A DNA stretch of 6,025 bases, taken from the NCBI GenBank assembly GCA_014304965.1, contig JACRTZ010000273.1, positions 1 to 6,025 on the forward strand. Direction: 5' to 3'. The position numbers and the translations under genes are program-made. The first letter of the stretch is position 1, and each line of letters starts with the position of its first letter. Shown here one piece after another: positions 1-5,677 of the stretch. Below the pieces are notes generated by a model that ran no database searches, was not told the origin of the DNA, and was given only the letters and a program-made list of their open reading frames with translations. The DNA comes from Vulcanimicrobiota bacterium. Lineage in GTDB: Bacteria; Vulcanimicrobiota; Vulcanimicrobiia; Vulcanimicrobiales; Vulcanimicrobiaceae.

Positions 1-956
1 GTCTGCTGCGCGCAAGTTTGCTCGTGCACGACGTCGGTCACGGTCCCTTCAGCCACGCAAGCGAACACGTCCTCGGCGTGCGTCACGAGGAGCGCACGCG
101 CGCGATCCTGGACCTGCCCGAGATGCGGGCCGCACTCGACGGGCTCGACGTTGACGCGAACGACGTGCTCGAGCTCGTCGCGGGCGAAGGCGCGAACCGG
201 TACCCCGTGCTCAAAGAACTCGTCAGCGGACCGAACCTCGACGCCGACCGCATGGATTACCTCTTGCGCGATTCGTATTTTACGGGCGTCACCAACGGAC
301 GCTACGACGCCGAGCAGCTGACCATCTCGTTTCGTATCTTCGAGCAAAACGGTAAACCGGCGCTCGGCATCGACGGGCGCGGGATCGTCGCGCTCGAATC
401 GTTCGTCATCGCACGCTACATGATGTTCGCGACGGTGTACTTTCACCACACGACGCGGATGTTCGAACGGCTCTTGAACGAAGCGCTCGAAGAGGTTTGG
501 CCCGATCCGCGCGCGCTCGAGGACGTGAGCGAGTTTCTCGCTTGGGACGACTTTCGCGTGCTCGAAGCCTTGAGAAGCGCGCCCGGCGCGGCCGCCGCGG
601 CTTTACGCTCGCGCGATATCCTCTACGTCGTGGCAGCGGAGTTCAACGCGGCGCGCGACCTCACGCGCTTCGAGCGCTGTTTCGACGCGCTGCGCCGGCG
701 CTACGGCGACGCGGTCTGGGCCGATTCGCAAGAACAACTGCTGCACCGCCTGCCGCTCGGTTCCGACGGATCCGAGCCCACCATCCTCGTCGCGACCGAC
801 AGCGGCCTCGTGGACGCACGCGAAGCTTCGGACTTGATCTCGCGGCTGAGCGGCAAAGCGTACTGGCGAAAATTATTCGTTGCGAAAGCCGCCGCGCCGG
901 CGGCTGAGGTTCGCGCGCTCTGCCGTCGCGTCGCGGACGGCGGCGAAGCGGCCTGA
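1..956 (+). CDS. HD-domain phosphohydrolase, dGTPase-like (COG1078 type), 5' truncated
   Basis: The open frame is read from base 3 and has no stop back to the window edge, so the start lies upstream; the TTG at 18 is an internal Leu codon. It opens inside the HD signature: His-Asp at 27-32, then GHGPFSH at 36-56. A second conserved block, LDADRMDYLLRDSYFTG (about 237-287), carries the Asp expected to complete the metal site and is typical of the SAMHD1/dGTPase-like HD hydrolases grouped as COG1078. These are metal-dependent cytoplasmic enzymes, and characterised relatives release triphosphate from dNTPs; the substrate here is unknown. A YFHHTTRMFERLL helix (about 438-476) also fits the family. 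The first metal-binding His and perhaps 50-60 N-terminal residues are missing because of the window edge, not because of a mutation. The stop overlaps the next gene's ATG (TGATG), implying coupled translation, although a functional link to polysaccharide export is not obvious. Family assignment is firm; substrate is open. Confidence 0.9.
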   Translation, partial: LLRASLLVHDVGHGPFSHASEHVLGVRHEERTRAILDLPEMRAALDGLDVDANDVLELVAGEGANRYPVLKELVSGPNLDADRMDYLLRDSYFTGVTNGRYDAEQLTISFRIFEQNGKPALGIDGRGIVALESFVIARYMMFATVYFHHTTRMFERLLNEALEEVWPDPRALEDVSEFLAWDDFRVLEALRSAPGAAAAALRSRDILYVVAAEFNAARDLTRFERCFDALRRRYGDAVWADSQEQLLHRLPLGSDGSEPTILVATDSGLVDAREASDLISRLSGKAYWRKLFVAKAAAPAAEVRALCRRVADGGEAA

Positions 957-2233
957 TGGAACGCCACCACCTCGACGCGGGCTCGGCCGCGATTTTTGCC
1001 GTCGCATTCGTCGCCGCCGCGTTCGGGACGCGGAGCAAACCGTCGGTCGGCATCGCGACGATGCTGTTCTTCGATCCGTTCGACTTCGCGCACGATATTT
1101 CGCGCACGACCGTCACGCTGCCCAAAATCTTGCTGCTCGGCGTGCTGACCGGATTGCTTGTGCGCAGATCGCGCTGGAGCGCGCTCTGGGCGCCCGAGAC
1201 GCGCGGCCTCTCGATTGCGGCCGTTGCATTGCTCGCGGCAAACGCGCTGACGATCGTTCCGTCCGAGTACATCGACACCGTCGCGCGCGAGACGTTGAAG
1301 GCGCTGCAGTACGCGCTCGCCTTCGCCGCCTGCGTCGTTGCGATTCGCGAGGATCCCGACGAGCGTCCGCTGCGCTTCGCGCTTGCGCTCAGCGTCTCGC
1401 TGGTCGCGCTGCTCGCGCTCGCGCAAGAGTTTTCGGGCGCGCCCGCTGCGGTTTCGATCGCCGGACGGGTGATGCAGCGCATCGCCGGACCGCTCGAAGG
1501 GCCCAACCAACTAGCGGGCTACTTCGGGATCGTGATCCCGATCTTGCTCGCCTACGCCGTCGCGCTCAAGGATCGCCTCGCGGCAGCGGTCGCGGCGCTC
1601 GCCTTCTTCGCGCTGGTCTTGACGCTCTCGCGCGCCGGCATCGCGGCGGGCGTGGTGGGCATCGCCGTGCTGATGACCGTTATGCGCGGCGTGTCGGCCC
1701 GCGCGGCCTTCGGCGGCGGGGCGGCCATCGTGGCGCTCGGCGCAGCGGGCCTCGCGGCCACGGGCGGCTTCGCGCGCTTCGTGTCGCTCGGCGAAGTCGG
1801 TGCGCCGACCGGGCTCGCGACGCGCTGGCAATTGTGGACGGCCGCAATCGATCTTTGGAAACGCAGTCCCTGGCTCGGCATCGGCGCCGGCAACTACGAA
1901 CTCGAACTTCCGTCCGTCGGACTTCCAACGGTGCGCACCCACGCCAACAGCATCTATCTTCAGGCCCTCGCGGAAGGCGGCATTCCGCTGCTCGCCGCGA
2001 CGCTCTGGGCCGTATATGCCTCCATCGCGACCTTCGCGCGGGCGCGTTCGCGCGACCCGCTCGTGCTCGGCGTGCTGGCCGCAAGTTGCGGCCTCGCGCT
2101 GCATCAAATCTTCGACTGCATGACCTTCTTTCCGAAAGTCGGCGCGTTCTGGTGGATCGTCATGGGCGCGGCCGTCGCGCGCATCATCGTCAGCCGCGAG
2201 CAATCCGCCGGCATGGAGCGGGCTCAGGAATAA
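956..2233 (+). CDS. O-antigen ligase / Wzy-C family membrane protein
   Basis: This 425-residue protein is rich in hydrophobic segments, roughly ten or more, from residues 10-25 through 396-412, so it is an integral inner-membrane protein. It has the hallmarks of the O-antigen ligase/polymerase family (Wzy_C, PF04932): GPLEGPNQLAGY at 178-189, LTLSRAG at 222-228, RWQLWTAAIDLWKRSPWLG at 290-308 with GIGAGNYE following, and RTHANSIYLQALAEGG at 327-342 at the end of the periplasmic loop. H329 matches the loop His, and R226 or R290 the Arg residues, that are important in WaaL-type ligases. Such proteins transfer or polymerise glycan from undecaprenyl-diphosphate donors on the periplasmic face; ligase, polymerase and protein O-glycosyltransferase cannot be separated by sequence. 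The ATG overlaps the preceding stop (TGATG) and no strong Shine-Dalgarno is visible, so translational coupling is likely. Its 3' end overlaps the converging lipoprotein gene by 10 bases. GC is about 70% or more, with strong GC3. Confidence 0.88.
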   Translation: MERHHLDAGSAAIFAVAFVAAAFGTRSKPSVGIATMLFFDPFDFAHDISRTTVTLPKILLLGVLTGLLVRRSRWSALWAPETRGLSIAAVALLAANALTIVPSEYIDTVARETLKALQYALAFAACVVAIREDPDERPLRFALALSVSLVALLALAQEFSGAPAAVSIAGRVMQRIAGPLEGPNQLAGYFGIVIPILLAYAVALKDRLAAAVAALAFFALVLTLSRAGIAAGVVGIAVLMTVMRGVSARAAFGGGAAIVALGAAGLAATGGFARFVSLGEVGAPTGLATRWQLWTAAIDLWKRSPWLGIGAGNYELELPSVGLPTVRTHANSIYLQALAEGGIPLLAATLWAVYASIATFARARSRDPLVLGVLAASCGLALHQIFDCMTFFPKVGAFWWIVMGAAVARIIVSREQSAGMERAQE

Positions 2234-2787
2234 CCCACGCGCATCAAAACAACGCCGAGGTGGCGCGTGTCGGCGTTGACGTGTTCGCGCACCGGAACGA
2301 AATCGCCGGTCGTCGCGAAGGCGAGCGGAACGTCGCCGCGTTTGCCGCGCATGCGCGCGGGCAAATCGAAGGTAAGCGTATAGACGCCCGGACCGTAACA
2401 ACAGCGGCGCTGCACGGGCGCGCCGTCGATCGAAACGGCGAGGCCTTGCGGATGCGCGTGAAAGAACGGATAATCCGGAACGTACACGGTGACTTCGAGC
2501 CGCTTCGCGGGAGCGGTCTTGCGCGAAAGCACGCGCGCTCGCGTCGCGAGCCAGCAGCACATCCGGTCGTTCGCAATCGTGGACGGGTACAGGCCTTCGA
2601 CGTCCAGCGCGCCGCGAACCGCGTCGGGGACGACGACCCCCGGCGGAAGCGACCAGAGGACGCCCGAAACGTGCGGTGCCGCGGTCGGTGCCGAACCGAC
2701 GTCGCTGACCTTCTTCCCCGAGAGACAGCCCGCAAGCGCGAGCGCACCGGCGAACGCGAGCGCGCACAACGCGAATCGCAGCCTCAA
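2224..2787 (-). CDS. Small secreted lipoprotein of unknown function, with two Cys-Cys pairs
   Basis: From a TTG at 2787-2785 this encodes 187 residues. The N-terminus is a lipoprotein signal: R2 and R4, a hydrophobic stretch to residue 20, and lipobox LAGC with the lipidated Cys at 21. The mature protein should therefore be membrane-anchored outside the cytoplasm. The frame remains open upstream inside the SDR gene, but the TTG gives exactly a signal-peptide length and overlaps that gene's stop (TTGA), supporting coupled expression; the next TTG (codon 7) would lose the positive charges. I recognise no named family. The body looks all-beta: strands near 97-103 (LEVTVYV), 116-120, 135-141 (VYTLTFD), 153-158 and 177-184. 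The pattern (VPDYPFFHAHPQ, VSIDGAPV, then FVP and DTRHLGVVL) recalls beta-sandwich modules seen with cell-surface glycan enzymes; that is inference. Cys-Cys pairs stand at 77-78 and 129-130 and could form disulfides. Gene existence is well supported, function unknown. Confidence 0.78.
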   Translation of the reverse strand: MRLRFALCALAFAGALALAGCLSGKKVSDVGSAPTAAPHVSGVLWSLPPGVVVPDAVRGALDVEGLYPSTIANDRMCCWLATRARVLSRKTAPAKRLEVTVYVPDYPFFHAHPQGLAVSIDGAPVQRRCCYGPGVYTLTFDLPARMRGKRGDVPLAFATTGDFVPVREHVNADTRHLGVVLMRVGYS

Positions 2788-3818
2788 TAGATGGACCGGA
2801 ATCCCCGCTGCAGCGCGTGCATCTCTTCGAGCAGCGCCATCCAGCGAACGTTGTAGTTTTGCGGGTGGGCGAGTTCTTCGAGCGCACCCGGCAGCTGCGA
2901 AATCATGCGTTCGATGGATTCCAGCACGGTGACCGAGGGTGTGAACCCGAGCGCGCGCGAGAGCTTCGCGTTGCTGATCCGGTAGTTTCGGACGAGGGAG
3001 GGCAGGGGTGCCTCGACCAGTTCCACGCGCACGTCGCGCAGCGCGAACGAGCCCGCGACGAGCATCGCGAGCTGCCGAATCTGATAGTTTTCCTCCAGCA
3101 CGTTGAAGATTTGGCCGCGCACGGCGTCGAGCGGCGCTTCGAGCGCCATCACGTGCACGCGCGCGACGTCGCTGACGTCCACGAGCGGCCGCCACATCCA
3201 GCCGCCGCCGTGCAGAAAAAGCCGCCGATGCATCGAGGCGTCTTTGATGAAGGTGTTGACGACCAGATCGAAGCGCATGCGCGGACTCCAGCCGTACACC
3301 GTCCCTTGCCGAAAAATAACCGGCGCGAAGGCGCCGTCGGCCGCGGCCAAGATGGCCTCTTCGCCGTGACGCTTCGAGAGCGAGTACGCCCCGCGCGGCG
3401 CAATCTCGGTGCTCTCGTCGCACATGATCGGCGAGCGTTCGGGTTCGTTCGCCGAACTCTCGGTGTCGTAGAGCGACGCGCTGGATGCGTAGGTAAACCG
3501 CTCGATCCCACGTCGTTTGCAGAGCTCGACCAGGCGTTCGGTGCCGACCGCATTCATCTGCCAATTCGCTTCGGGGTTGTACTCGGCGGTCGGATCGTTC
3601 GAGAGGCCGGCGAGGTGCACGACCGCCTCGATGCCATCGAACCATTCTTCGCGCAGATCGCGAATGTCGCCGACGATCTCTTCTACCCGTACGCCGGCAA
3701 GCGGGCGGCGTCCCCAAAAAAACCGGTCGAGAACGACCGGCGAATGTCCCGCCCGAATGAGATGGTCGCAGAGAACGCAGCCGATATAGCCGCCGCCTCC
3801 GGTGACGAGCACGCGCAC
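2784..3818 (-). CDS. NAD-dependent epimerase/dehydratase (extended SDR), sugar-nucleotide modifying
   Basis: A 344-residue extended short-chain dehydrogenase/reductase. It begins directly with the Rossmann strand and glycine motif, VLVTGGGGYIG at 3-13. D31 at the end of the second strand suggests NAD(H) rather than NADP(H). VVHLAGLSNDPTAEYNP (66-82) follows the fourth strand, SSASLYD (112-118) holds the catalytic Ser region, and YSLSK (145-149) is the YxxxK dyad. GalE-like relatives epimerise, dehydrate or reduce nucleoside-diphosphate sugars in the cytoplasm; the substrate cannot be read from sequence. The GTG at 3818-3816 is chosen as start because AAGAAGGG lies 3 bases upstream and it places the glycine motif at the usual position; a longer frame to 3920 would run into the rfbC coding sequence. 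The stop overlaps the TTG of the lipoprotein gene, making a two-gene operon. It diverges from rfbC, so both operons probably serve one glycan. Confidence 0.87.
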   Translation of the reverse strand: MRVLVTGGGGYIGCVLCDHLIRAGHSPVVLDRFFWGRRPLAGVRVEEIVGDIRDLREEWFDGIEAVVHLAGLSNDPTAEYNPEANWQMNAVGTERLVELCKRRGIERFTYASSASLYDTESSANEPERSPIMCDESTEIAPRGAYSLSKRHGEEAILAAADGAFAPVIFRQGTVYGWSPRMRFDLVVNTFIKDASMHRRLFLHGGGWMWRPLVDVSDVARVHVMALEAPLDAVRGQIFNVLEENYQIRQLAMLVAGSFALRDVRVELVEAPLPSLVRNYRISNAKLSRALGFTPSVTVLESIERMISQLPGALEELAHPQNYNVRWMALLEEMHALQRGFRSIY

Positions 3819-3821
3819 ATA

Positions 3822-3829
3822 CCCTTCTT
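3822..3829 (-). promoter_or_regulatory. Shine-Dalgarno site of the SDR gene
   Basis: On the minus strand the sequence reads AAGAAGGG, ending 3 bases before the GTG at 3818. Spacing is slightly short but the match to the anti-SD is good. It decides the start in favour of GTG 3818 over the longer upstream frame. Confidence 0.6.
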
Positions 3830-3858
3830 CGTCCCAAGGCCGCGCAAGTCCGCGAGGC

Positions 3859-3864
3859 AAAGGG
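3859..3864 (+). promoter_or_regulatory. Shine-Dalgarno site of rfbC
   Basis: AAAGGG ends 6 bases before the ATG at 3871, an optimal spacing, with an additional GAGG at 3854-3857. This supports ATG 3871 over the in-frame GTG at 3802. Confidence 0.6.
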
Positions 3865-3870
3865 CACACC

Positions 3871-4407
3871 ATGCCGATCCAGCGATTAGCGACCGACTTC
3901 GCGGACGCCGCGATTTTCATTCCGGAGGTCTTCGAAGACGAGCGCGGCTTTTTTAAAGAAACCTACTCGACCGCGAAGTATCGCGCGCTCGGTCTGACCG
4001 ACGAGTTCGTTCAGGACAGCGTATCGTTCTCCAACAAGAACGTACTGCGCGGGCTGCACTTCGACAGACGCATGTCAAAATTCGTCCAGGTGCTGCGCGG
4101 AACGATCTTCGACGTCATCGCCGACATCCGTCCCGGCTCGCTGACCTTCGGCCACTGGCAAGGCTTCGAGCTCTCGGAATCCAGCCACCGGCAGCTCTAT
4201 ATCCCGCCCGGATTTGCGCACGGCTTCTTGACGCTCACCGGTGACGTCATCTTTTCGTACAAACACGGGGCATTGTACGATCCGCAATTTGACGGAGCGG
4301 TGCGCTGGAATGACCCAACGCTCGCAGTGACCTGGCCGCTGACCGGCGAGCCGCGCCTCTCAGCGAAGGATCGCGGCGCGCCACTGCTCGGGGAGATCAA
4401 CCGCTGA
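3871..4407 (+). CDS. rfbC: dTDP-4-dehydrorhamnose 3,5-epimerase family protein (RmlC/RfbC)
   Basis: A 178-residue cupin-fold epimerase, close to the usual 180-185. It is expected to epimerise C3 and C5 (or C3 only) of dTDP-4-keto-6-deoxy-D-glucose in the cytoplasm, the third step to dTDP-L-rhamnose. Seen directly: FEDERGFFKETY (21-32), LRGLH (59-63) with R60 and the catalytic base H63, IFDVIADIRPGSLTFGHW (79-96), LYIPPGFAHGF (109-119), Y136, WNDP (146-149) and LSAKD (163-167), whose Asp matches the conserved C-terminal Asp. An oddity is the loop after H63. Classical enzymes have HYQ.PP..QGKLV; here it is FDRRMSKFV, about three residues shorter and without the Gln/Pro residues, although the Lys (K70) remains. 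This may be a subtype with altered substrate or product. ATG 3871 has a good Shine-Dalgarno; extending to GTG 3802 would overlap the divergent SDR gene. It precedes rfbB after a 190-base gap. Confidence 0.9.
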   Translation: MPIQRLATDFADAAIFIPEVFEDERGFFKETYSTAKYRALGLTDEFVQDSVSFSNKNVLRGLHFDRRMSKFVQVLRGTIFDVIADIRPGSLTFGHWQGFELSESSHRQLYIPPGFAHGFLTLTGDVIFSYKHGALYDPQFDGAVRWNDPTLAVTWPLTGEPRLSAKDRGAPLLGEINR

Positions 4408-4597
4408 AGCGGGCCCGACCGATGGCCAACAGGGGTGTCCAGCGTGACCGGCAAGGAAGATGGCACGTCGACCGAATGGGTCACGGCGCCGACCGGCGCG
4501 ATCCGCTGCGGCGGCATAATGCGGTCGCCCGGCGCTTCGATCAAGAACGCCGTCGTAACGTCCGCTACATGGGTTTGAACAGGGGAGCCAGTAACGA
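4408..4597. other. Spacer between rfbC and rfbB with hairpins and a repeated 8-mer
   Basis: This 190-base gap is unusual in an otherwise tightly overlapped set of genes. It contains a 7-base inverted repeat, CGTGACC (4443-4449) and GGTCACG (4479-4485), then a compact hairpin GCGCC-GACC-GGCGC (4486-4499), then CCGC-TGCG-GCGG (4503-4514), followed by a -10-like CATAAT (4515-4520) that lacks a clear -35. AACAGGGG occurs at both 4428-4435 and 4578-4585. Both strands have stop-free frames here: on the + strand a 44-codon frame from GTG 4444 to TGA 4576-4578, in phase with rfbC. None resembles a protein I know. It could be a structured leader or internal promoter for rfbBA, or debris at a gene junction. 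Confidence 0.4.
4581..4587 (+). promoter_or_regulatory. Probable Shine-Dalgarno site of rfbB
   Basis: AGGGGAG ends 10 bases before the GTG at 4598. Spacing is long but tolerable. Together with the in-frame TAA at 4592-4594 it marks GTG 4598 as the start. Confidence 0.45.
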
Positions 4598-5677
4598 GTG
4601 GGATTCCAGAATGATTTAGTCGGGACGGTACGAGGCCGCAAACAAGCGGAGCTCGGGACCCCGGTATGGCTTGTTACGGGGGGCGCCGGCTTTATTGGTT
4701 CCCACTTTGTGAAGCTCGTACTCCGGGAACGGCCGGAGATCACGGTTCTAAATCTAGACGCGTTGACGTACGCCGGAAACCTTGAAAACCTGGCGGAGAT
4801 CGAAGGTCATCCGCGCTATCGGTTCGTGCACGCAAATATTTGCGATGCCTCGGCCGTCAACGGCGTGTTTGAAGAATGTGCGATTTCCGCCATCGTAAAC
4901 TTTGCCGCCGAATCGCACGTCGACCGTTCAATCCTGGATCCCGAAGAATTCTTACGGACCGACATTTTGGGCACCCACGTTCTACTCGAAGCAGCACGGC
5001 GTCAGCAAACGAACCGCTTTCTCCAAGTTTCAACCGATGAAGTGTACGGCCACGTCGCCCATGGCGCGTCGCGCGAGGACGACCCGATCGCACCGCGCTC
5101 GCCGTACGCTGCGAGCAAGGCCGGCGGCGATCTTCAGGTCCTCGCTCACGGAACGACCTACGGGACCTCTGTGATGATCACACGCGGCTCGAACACTTAT
5201 GGCCCCAACCAATATCCCGAAAAATTGATTCCGCTCTTTGTCACCAACCTGATCGACGACGAGCCGGTTCCGGTCTACGGCGACGGCCTGCAGATCCGAG
5301 ATTGGCTGCACGTCGAAGATCATGCGCGCGGCATCTTGCACGTCCTCGAGCATGGCGAGCTCATGAATGTTTATAACATTGGCGGCGGAAACGCGCGGAC
5401 GAATATGGAAATCACCAAGCGCTTGTTAGACCTCTGTGGTCGAAGTAAAGGCACGCACATTCGGCACGTCCTCGATCGCCCGGGTCACGACCGGCGCTAC
5501 GCCCTCGACGCGTCGAAAGCGCACAGTCTCGGCTGGAGGCCGCGTCGCGATTTCGAACAAGGACTCGAAGAGACCGCCGCCTGGTACCGCGAGCACGAGT
5601 CGTGGTGGCGGCCTATCAAGAGCGGCGGGTGCGCAGATTACTACCGGACGCAGTATGCCGAAAGGGGCGCGCGATGA
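4598..5677 (+). CDS. rfbB: dTDP-glucose 4,6-dehydratase (RmlB/RfbB)
   Basis: A 359-residue extended SDR that converts dTDP-D-glucose to dTDP-4-keto-6-deoxy-D-glucose with bound NAD+, the second step of dTDP-deoxysugar synthesis in the cytoplasm. Diagnostic motifs: TGGAGFIGSH (27-36) for NAD binding, LDALTYAGNL (53-62), AAESHVDRSI (103-112), STDEVYG (145-151) with the catalytic Thr-Asp-Glu, YAASK (170-174), RGSNTYGPNQYPEKLIP starting near 196, and YGDGLQIRDWLHVEDHARG beginning near 226. These separate it from GalE-like enzymes. The GTG start is forced: TAA at 4592-4594 closes the frame just upstream, and no other ATG/GTG/TTG occurs before the NAD motif. This leaves about 20 extra N-terminal residues compared with typical RmlB. 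The stop overlaps the rfbA start (ATGA). Base composition is lower in GC than the left half of the window, with more A/T-ending codons. Identification is very secure. Confidence 0.95.
   Translation: MGFQNDLVGTVRGRKQAELGTPVWLVTGGAGFIGSHFVKLVLRERPEITVLNLDALTYAGNLENLAEIEGHPRYRFVHANICDASAVNGVFEECAISAIVNFAAESHVDRSILDPEEFLRTDILGTHVLLEAARRQQTNRFLQVSTDEVYGHVAHGASREDDPIAPRSPYAASKAGGDLQVLAHGTTYGTSVMITRGSNTYGPNQYPEKLIPLFVTNLIDDEPVPVYGDGLQIRDWLHVEDHARGILHVLEHGELMNVYNIGGGNARTNMEITKRLLDLCGRSKGTHIRHVLDRPGHDRRYALDASKAHSLGWRPRRDFEQGLEETAAWYREHESWWRPIKSGGCADYYRTQYAERGAR
5661..5667 (+). promoter_or_regulatory. Shine-Dalgarno site of rfbA
   Basis: AAAGGGG lies 6 bases before the ATG at 5674, inside the end of rfbB. 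It supports ATG 5674 and indicates rfbA can be initiated on its own as well as by coupling. Confidence 0.55.

Larger units (their letters stand above)
3819..3870. promoter_or_regulatory. Divergent intergenic region between the SDR operon and rfbC
   Basis: Only 52 bases separate the start codons of two divergent operons. The space holds both Shine-Dalgarno sites and little else. I see no convincing -35/-10 pair in either direction, so the promoters must be non-consensus, overlap each other, or lie inside the opposite coding sequence. Control of the two operons from one shared site is plausible but inferred from spacing only. Confidence 0.4.

Noticed and set aside
18..20. TTG as start of the HD phosphohydrolase
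   Set aside because: The frame is open upstream to the window edge, and this Leu lies within the conserved helix leading into the HD motif, so the gene begins earlier.
880..2790. 636-codon + strand open frame
   Set aside because: It overlaps the O-antigen-ligase gene in another frame, and its translation is Arg/Ala-rich low-complexity, typical of high-GC shadow frames.
1511..2887. 458-codon minus strand open frame
   Set aside because: It is antisense to the ligase gene and Arg/Ala-rich with no recognisable motif.
3802..3870. N-terminal extension of RfbC from GTG 3802
   Set aside because: It overlaps the divergent SDR gene and adds residues not found in the family; ATG 3871 is well placed.
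3819..3920. N-terminal extension of the SDR protein
   Set aside because: It would run into rfbC coding sequence and add 34 residues before the Rossmann glycine motif; GTG 3818 has its own Shine-Dalgarno.
2817..3956. 379-codon + strand open frame antisense to the SDR gene
   Set aside because: The SDR gene on the opposite strand has intact family motifs; this frame shows none and also runs into rfbC.
4412..4427. Possible terminator after rfbC (GGCC-CGACCGAT-GGCC)
   Set aside because: The stem is only four base pairs and no T-run follows.
4571..4590. tRNA T-arm-like sequence ending in CCA (GTTTGAAC ... GCCA)
   Set aside because: The flanking bases do not form a T-stem and no acceptor or anticodon arms can be built upstream.
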